From Acrocarpospora macrocephala (GTDB lineage Bacteria; Actinomycetota; Actinomycetes; Streptosporangiales; Streptosporangiaceae): DNA of 64,000 nt. Numbering within the stretch: the first letter of the stretch is position 1; each line of letters begins with the position of its first letter. Location of the stretch: assembly GCF_009687865.1 (NCBI RefSeq), contig NZ_BLAE01000055.1, forward strand, positions 1 through 64,000, read 5' to 3'. The notes under the pieces are model-generated. The model was not told where the DNA came from. It searched no databases and saw only the letters and a program-made list of their open reading frames with translations. Below, piece after piece: positions 60,453-64,000 of the stretch. Made by a program: the position numbers and the translations under genes.

Positions 60453-60960
60453 AGACGGTCCGGTAGGGCAGGCCGGTCGCCGCCAGGCTCTCGTCGCCGC
60501 CCCGGTGCACGATCGTCGCGATGCCCGCCACGATCGCGCCCGCCTCCTGCAGCGCCGCCACGGCGGTGAGCACCGAACCGCCGGTCGTGGTGGTGTCCTC
60601 CACCGCCAGCACCCGCCGCCCGGTGACGTCCGGACCTTCGATGCGCCGCTGCAAGCCATGCGCCTTGCCCTCTTTGCGTACCACGAACGCGTCCAGGGTC
60701 TGCCCCCGGGCGGCGGCGGCGTGCAGCATCGCGGTGGCGACCGGGTCGGCCCCCAGCGTCAGGCCGCCGACGGCCTCGTAGCCGAGATCCTCGGTCAGGT
60801 CCAGCATGACCCGGCCCACCAGCGGGGCCGCCACCCCGTCCAGGGTGATCCGGCGCAGGTCCACGTACCAGTCGGCCTCCCGGCCCGAGGAGAGCACGAC
60901 GCGGCCGTGCACGACCCCCTTGTTCTTGATCTGGTCCAGCAGTTTCTCGCGGTCGCTCAT
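60424..60960 (-). CDS. pyrE: Orotate phosphoribosyltransferase
   Basis: A 178-residue enzyme of pyrimidine synthesis (orotate plus PRPP to OMP). It shows LLDQIKNKGVVHG, SSGREADWYVDLRRITLDG, TLGADPVATAML, VRKEGKAHG and the PRPP motif VLAVEDTTTTGGSV. I mark the ATG at 60960 as a start because TACGCT sits eight bases upstream, the form of a leaderless promoter, and the family begins here. The same frame is open upstream to 61752 without a stop, so a longer fused product is also possible. Confidence 0.95.
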   Translation of the reverse strand: MSDREKLLDQIKNKGVVHGRVVLSSGREADWYVDLRRITLDGVAAPLVGRVMLDLTEDLGYEAVGGLTLGADPVATAMLHAAAARGQTLDAFVVRKEGKAHGLQRRIEGPDVTGRRVLAVEDTTTTGGSVLTAVAALQEAGAIVAGIATIVHRGGDESLAATGLPYRTVFSLADLGLA

Positions 60961-61752
60961 GGTGCTCAAGCGTAGGTCCGGGCCGCCGGCGCCGTTCCCG
61001 CCCCCTCCGCGGGAAGCCGGCGCCGGCGGCGTCTGAGGAAGCGTCAGCCGTACGGCGGACGCCAGGGTTACCGGCAGGCGGTGTGCCACGACCGCGGCGC
61101 TCAGCCCGCGCAGGGACCGGCGCAGCGCGGTCACCCGGACGGCGAGGCAGACCCGGATCAGCGCCGCCACCCGGCCGGGCGGGAGCAGCGCCAGCGTGTC
61201 CCCGCCGGGGAAGGTGGCGCGCACCAGCTCGGCGGCCCGCAGCAGGTCGGCGATCCGCACGAAAGGATCCGCCGCCGCGCCGAGAGAGACGACGACGAGC
61301 CGGTGGCTCGCGCCCGGACGCGGGCCACCGGCCGCCGCCTCCCGGTAGAGCTCGGCCAGCCTCGTACGCAGGTACGGCGGCGTGGCCAAACCCGACAGGG
61401 TGTCCACACAGGTCAGCTCGGCGATCGGGGCCAGGCTCGCCTCGGCCCACCCGGACGCGAAGGCGCACACGGCGGGCAGCGGCGGTTCGGCGTGGCCGAG
61501 CGCGGCGTAGAGCGCGGCCAGGTCGGTCAGTCCCTCCGCGACCCCGATCCCCGCCCTGGCCCGCGCTCCGCCCAGCGCCGCGCACGCCCGCTCCACGCTC
61601 TCGCCCCTGCGGAGAGCGCGGATCATCGCATCCACGGCGGGCACCCACCAATCAGCCGGAACAGCCCAGGCCACGCTGCCCGCCCGCCAAAGGGCCTCTA
61701 TGCGTATGTCGGAAATCTCCGCACTTTTGCCGAGATTCCTTCGCTCAATCAC
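60424..61752 (-). CDS. GGDEF-like domain in frame with PyrE (fused ORF)
   Basis: From GTG 61752, seven bases after AGGAAGGGA, an uninterrupted 442-residue frame runs through to the pyrE stop. Residues 1-265 include a helical part (WWVPAVDAMIRALRRGES), then CVDTLSGLATPPYLRTRLAE, RLVVVSLGA, LVRATFPGGDTLALLPPGR, which recall the strand order of GGDEF domains while the GG(D/E)EF catalytic site itself is absent. An Ala/Gly/Pro linker (TPPAPASRGGGGNGAGG) joins it to PyrE. Since no stop separates the two, the upstream domain can only be made as a fusion, while PyrE may also be made alone. Confidence 0.7.
   Translation of the reverse strand: MIERRNLGKSAEISDIRIEALWRAGSVAWAVPADWWVPAVDAMIRALRRGESVERACAALGGARARAGIGVAEGLTDLAALYAALGHAEPPLPAVCAFASGWAEASLAPIAELTCVDTLSGLATPPYLRTRLAELYREAAAGGPRPGASHRLVVVSLGAAADPFVRIADLLRAAELVRATFPGGDTLALLPPGRVAALIRVCLAVRVTALRRSLRGLSAAVVAHRLPVTLASAVRLTLPQTPPAPASRGGGGNGAGGPDLRLSTMSDREKLLDQIKNKGVVHGRVVLSSGREADWYVDLRRITLDGVAAPLVGRVMLDLTEDLGYEAVGGLTLGADPVATAMLHAAAARGQTLDAFVVRKEGKAHGLQRRIEGPDVTGRRVLAVEDTTTTGGSVLTAVAALQEAGAIVAGIATIVHRGGDESLAATGLPYRTVFSLADLGLA
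60969..60974 (-). promoter_or_regulatory. Probable -10 box of a leaderless pyrE message
   Basis: Reverse-strand TACGCT lies eight bases before the pyrE ATG, inside the linker of the longer ORF. It matches the TANNNT boxes before 42185, 59277 and 60015. Confidence 0.45.
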
Positions 61753-61856
61753 GTCGAGTTCCCTTCCTGTCACAGGGAAAGACGGGACTTCGGTTTAGCG
61801 ATGACGCGGGTTGCGGAATTATTTGCCAGGCAACCCCAGGTAATCGTGAGGTCACA

Positions 61857-64000
61857 TTGAGTGTTGAAGTTCGTCAAAGCGACGCCGAGTTGCTCGACGC
61901 GATCCGTGGCGGCAACGCGTCCGCCTACGGCACGCTCTACGCGCGCCACGCCGCCGCCGCCCGCTCGCTGGCCAGGCAGCTGGTCCAGAGCGAGGCCGAG
62001 GTGGAGGACGTGGTCGCCGAGACCTTCACCAAGATCCTGGACCTGATCTCGCGGGGTGGCGGGCCGCAGGACGCGTTCCGCCCCTATCTGCTGACCAGCG
62101 TCCGCCGGATGAGCTACGACAGGACGGCAGCCGACCGGCACAACGTCACCACCGACGAGATCGAGCGGTTCGACCCCGGCGTGCCCTTCGTCGACCCGGC
62201 CCTGGCCGGTCTCGAGCGCTCGCTGGTGGCGCGGGCGTTCCTCTCCTTGCCGGAACGCTGGCGGATGGTGCTCTGGCACACCGAGGTGGAAAACGCCAAG
62301 GCCGCCGAAATCGCGCCGATGCTCGGCCTGTCCGCCAACGGGGTGGCCGCGCTGGCGTACCGGGCCAGGGAAGGGTTAAGACAGGCGTACCTGCAGATGC
62401 ACCTGGCCACCGCGCCACGCCAGGCCTGCCGCCCGGTGCTCGGCAAGATGGGGTCGTACGTCCGGGGAGGTCTGGCCAAACGGGAAACCCGGGTGGTGGA
62501 TGACCACGTCGGCGAATGCGCCGACTGCCGGGAGGTCTTCCTGGAGCTGACCGACGTCAACCAGGGCCTGCGCGTCATCATCGGCCCCCTGATCGTCGGT
62601 CCGGTGCTGGCGGGCTACCTGGCCGGGCTCGGCAAGGCCGGGACCGGCGTGCTGGGCAGCGTCGGCTGGTTCCGCCGGATGCCCAAGTCCCAGCAGGCCG
62701 CCGCCGCGGGAGCGGTCGCGGCGGCGGTGGCGGGGGCCGCGTTCCTGCTGGCCTCCGGCGAGGAACCGAGGCCGCCGAAGCCGGTGGCGCTCGCGCCGAT
62801 CCCGTCGCCGCCCACCGTGGCCCCCGAGCCGGAGCCACCGGTCGAACGCCCCCGGCCCTCCCCGGTCCGCGCCGAGCCGACCCCGCAACCGCCGCCCACC
62901 AAACGCGTGACCCGGCCCGAACTGGTCGCCAGCATCGATCCGCTCGGCGCGCTGGTCCGCGACAAGCCCGGCATCGTCGGCATGCGCCTGCGCAACCACG
63001 GCAGCGGGCCGACCGAGGAGCTGACCGCCTCCATCCACCTGCCGCGCGGCGTCAGCGTGCTCGCCTCCGGCGGCGGCTACGGCAACGCGGTCGACCCCGC
63101 GGGGTCCGTCGACGGCTGGACGTGCCGCACGGACGACTCCATCCGGTGCGTACGGCAGGCGCTCCCCGCCGGGGAGACCACCGCCCTGTTCCTGCGCGTC
63201 CACGTGGCCGAGGACGCGCCCGAAGGAACCGGACCATCGCTCAGGATCCGGGCGGGGGACCTCAAACTCAAGGCCACCTCACCGGCGGGCGTGCGCTCGG
63301 CCGGAGCGGCGGCCAGGTTCGCCGCCGACGGCCGGGTGCTGACCCGGGTCGCGGGCAACACCCTGCTCAGCTGTCCCGCCGTGCAACCCGGCTGCGACGA
63401 CGCCCGCCACCGCGAACCGGGACGGCGGGACAACGACCTGTGGTCGATGGTCCCGCTCGACCAGGACGACGACGCGGAGACGAGCGCCTCCAGCTGGCAC
63501 AAGCTGGATCTCCCGGACGACGCCAAAGTCGTGTGGGCCGGGCTGTACTGGTCGGGGTCGGGCAGCCGGGCGCGCAAAGTGTTGTTGCGGGGTCCCGGCG
63601 AGAAGCAGTACACGGCGGTCCGGCCCGGGGACGTCACCAAGGCGGCCATGCCGATCGGGTCTGGGTATCAGGCGTTCGCTGACGTCACACGACTCGTGCG
63701 CGAAGGCGGCCGGTGGTGGGTCGCCGACGACTCGGTGGTCCCCGGCGTTTCCCGGCACGCGGGCTGGGCGCTGGTGGTGGTGGCCGCGCAGCGGCGGCAG
63801 CCGTACAGTCAGGCGGCCGTGCTGGACGCGGCCACAATGATCAAGGACGGCTCGCTCACCGTGCCCCTCAACGGACTCACCCCCACGGCCTCACCCGCCC
63901 GCCTTGACCTGGTCGTCTGGGACGGCGACGCCGACCTGACCGGGGACACCGTCAAGCTCGGCGACACCGCGCTGCGCCCCGACGGCGGCGACCGCGACCC
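61857..64000 (+). CDS. ECF sigma factor fused to zinc finger, membrane segment and surface domain (3' end outside)
   Basis: An open frame from TTG 61857 to the window end (at least 714 residues). Residues 5-85 are sigma region 2 (DAELLDAIRGGNASAYGTLY, ARQLVQSEAEVEDVVAETFT). Residues 115-180 are region 4 (FLSLPERWRMVLWHTEVEN, APMLGLSANGVAALAYRARE). H217, C221 and C224 form an HxxxCxxC anti-sigma-type zinc finger. A hydrophobic segment at 241-259 and a membrane helix near 282-299 follow, then a Pro-rich linker and a domain with LRNHGSGPTEELTASIHLPR, VVWAGLYWSGSG and YQAFADVTRLV, typical of large secreted surface proteins. Sigma, anti-sigma and an outer domain are thus one chain. TGAGGT precedes the TTG closely. 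Confidence 0.85.
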   Translation, partial: MSVEVRQSDAELLDAIRGGNASAYGTLYARHAAAARSLARQLVQSEAEVEDVVAETFTKILDLISRGGGPQDAFRPYLLTSVRRMSYDRTAADRHNVTTDEIERFDPGVPFVDPALAGLERSLVARAFLSLPERWRMVLWHTEVENAKAAEIAPMLGLSANGVAALAYRAREGLRQAYLQMHLATAPRQACRPVLGKMGSYVRGGLAKRETRVVDDHVGECADCREVFLELTDVNQGLRVIIGPLIVGPVLAGYLAGLGKAGTGVLGSVGWFRRMPKSQQAAAAGAVAAAVAGAAFLLASGEEPRPPKPVALAPIPSPPTVAPEPEPPVERPRPSPVRAEPTPQPPPTKRVTRPELVASIDPLGALVRDKPGIVGMRLRNHGSGPTEELTASIHLPRGVSVLASGGGYGNAVDPAGSVDGWTCRTDDSIRCVRQALPAGETTALFLRVHVAEDAPEGTGPSLRIRAGDLKLKATSPAGVRSAGAAARFAADGRVLTRVAGNTLLSCPAVQPGCDDARHREPGRRDNDLWSMVPLDQDDDAETSASSWHKLDLPDDAKVVWAGLYWSGSGSRARKVLLRGPGEKQYTAVRPGDVTKAAMPIGSGYQAFADVTRLVREGGRWWVADDSVVPGVSRHAGWALVVVAAQRRQPYSQAAVLDAATMIKDGSLTVPLNGLTPTASPARLDLVVWDGDADLTGDTVKLGDTALRPDGGDRD

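Noticed and set aside
62516-63682. 388-residue forward frame overlapping the sigma factor fusion
   Set aside because: Arg/Pro/Gly-rich shadow; the frame from 61857 carries sigma, zinc-finger and surface-domain motifs without interruption.

Overview
The window is high-GC actinomycete chromosome. Codon use, frequent GTG/TTG starts, probable leaderless genes (TANNNT box a few bases before the start), the XRE/DUF397 pair, BTAD regulator, NIT-domain kinase, DUF3151 and DUF2267 all point that way; a Streptosporangiales-type host is my guess, not something the sequence proves. No rRNA operon or CRISPR array is present.

Region 1 (about 98-14209) is a decayed integrative element in the 3' end of a tRNA-Pro gene. 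A 45-bp copy of the tRNA 3' half is repeated at 130-174 and 14165-14209 (attL/attR). The integrase next to attL is dead: it lacks its N-terminus and is split by an IS21-family element with a 7-bp target duplication. No replication or FtsK-type transfer gene is left, but a DUF2637 (Spd-like) gene remains near attR. The cargo is visibly more AT-rich than the host and rich in nuclease-like genes: a frameshifted Mrr-like nuclease/nSTAND3 NTPase, an AlbA_2 (Schlafen-like) protein and an unnamed PD-(D/E)XK-like protein. An XRE/DUF397 pair, a HAD hydrolase, an HTH-TPR regulator, paralogous small proteins and transposase and pentapeptide debris accompany them.

Region 2 (14210-22000) is accessory: a Fic protein and a lipoprotein/HNH chimera bracketed by a 120-bp repeat, a DUF234-type ATPase behind a perfect 12-bp palindrome, DUF6624, an XRE-cupin regulator divergent from a flavin reductase/methyltransferase fusion, and DUF2267. 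Region 3 (22100-27350) is a copper/membrane cluster (CopC, CopD-CtaG, PepSY protein) flanked by two paralogous membrane proteins. Region 4 (27932-29984) is a two-gene ATPase/HNH unit resembling the Septu (PtuA/PtuB) anti-phage system.

Region 5 (30077-55140) carries an export ABC pair, an AfsR/SARP-like regulator, an aldo/keto reductase behind a MerR-type promoter, a multi-Nudix protein, a NIT-domain kinase, an MMPL transporter, an MFS transporter, an MBL-fold hydrolase, an RlmA-like methyltransferase, an S9 peptidase, and a signalling block: a SpoIIE-type phosphatase divergent from a poly-HAMP hybrid kinase and its response regulator. Region 6 (55152-64000) is core metabolism (GDPD, purA, fba, DedA, pyrE) and ends in an ECF sigma factor fused to a zinc finger, a membrane segment and a surface-protein-like domain that runs off the window.

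The most unusual items are the sigma-factor/surface-domain fusion, the GGDEF-like domain in frame with PyrE, the reductase/methyltransferase fusion, the nuclease-rich cargo of the tRNA-Pro element, and a recent 552-bp duplication in the HAMP array.
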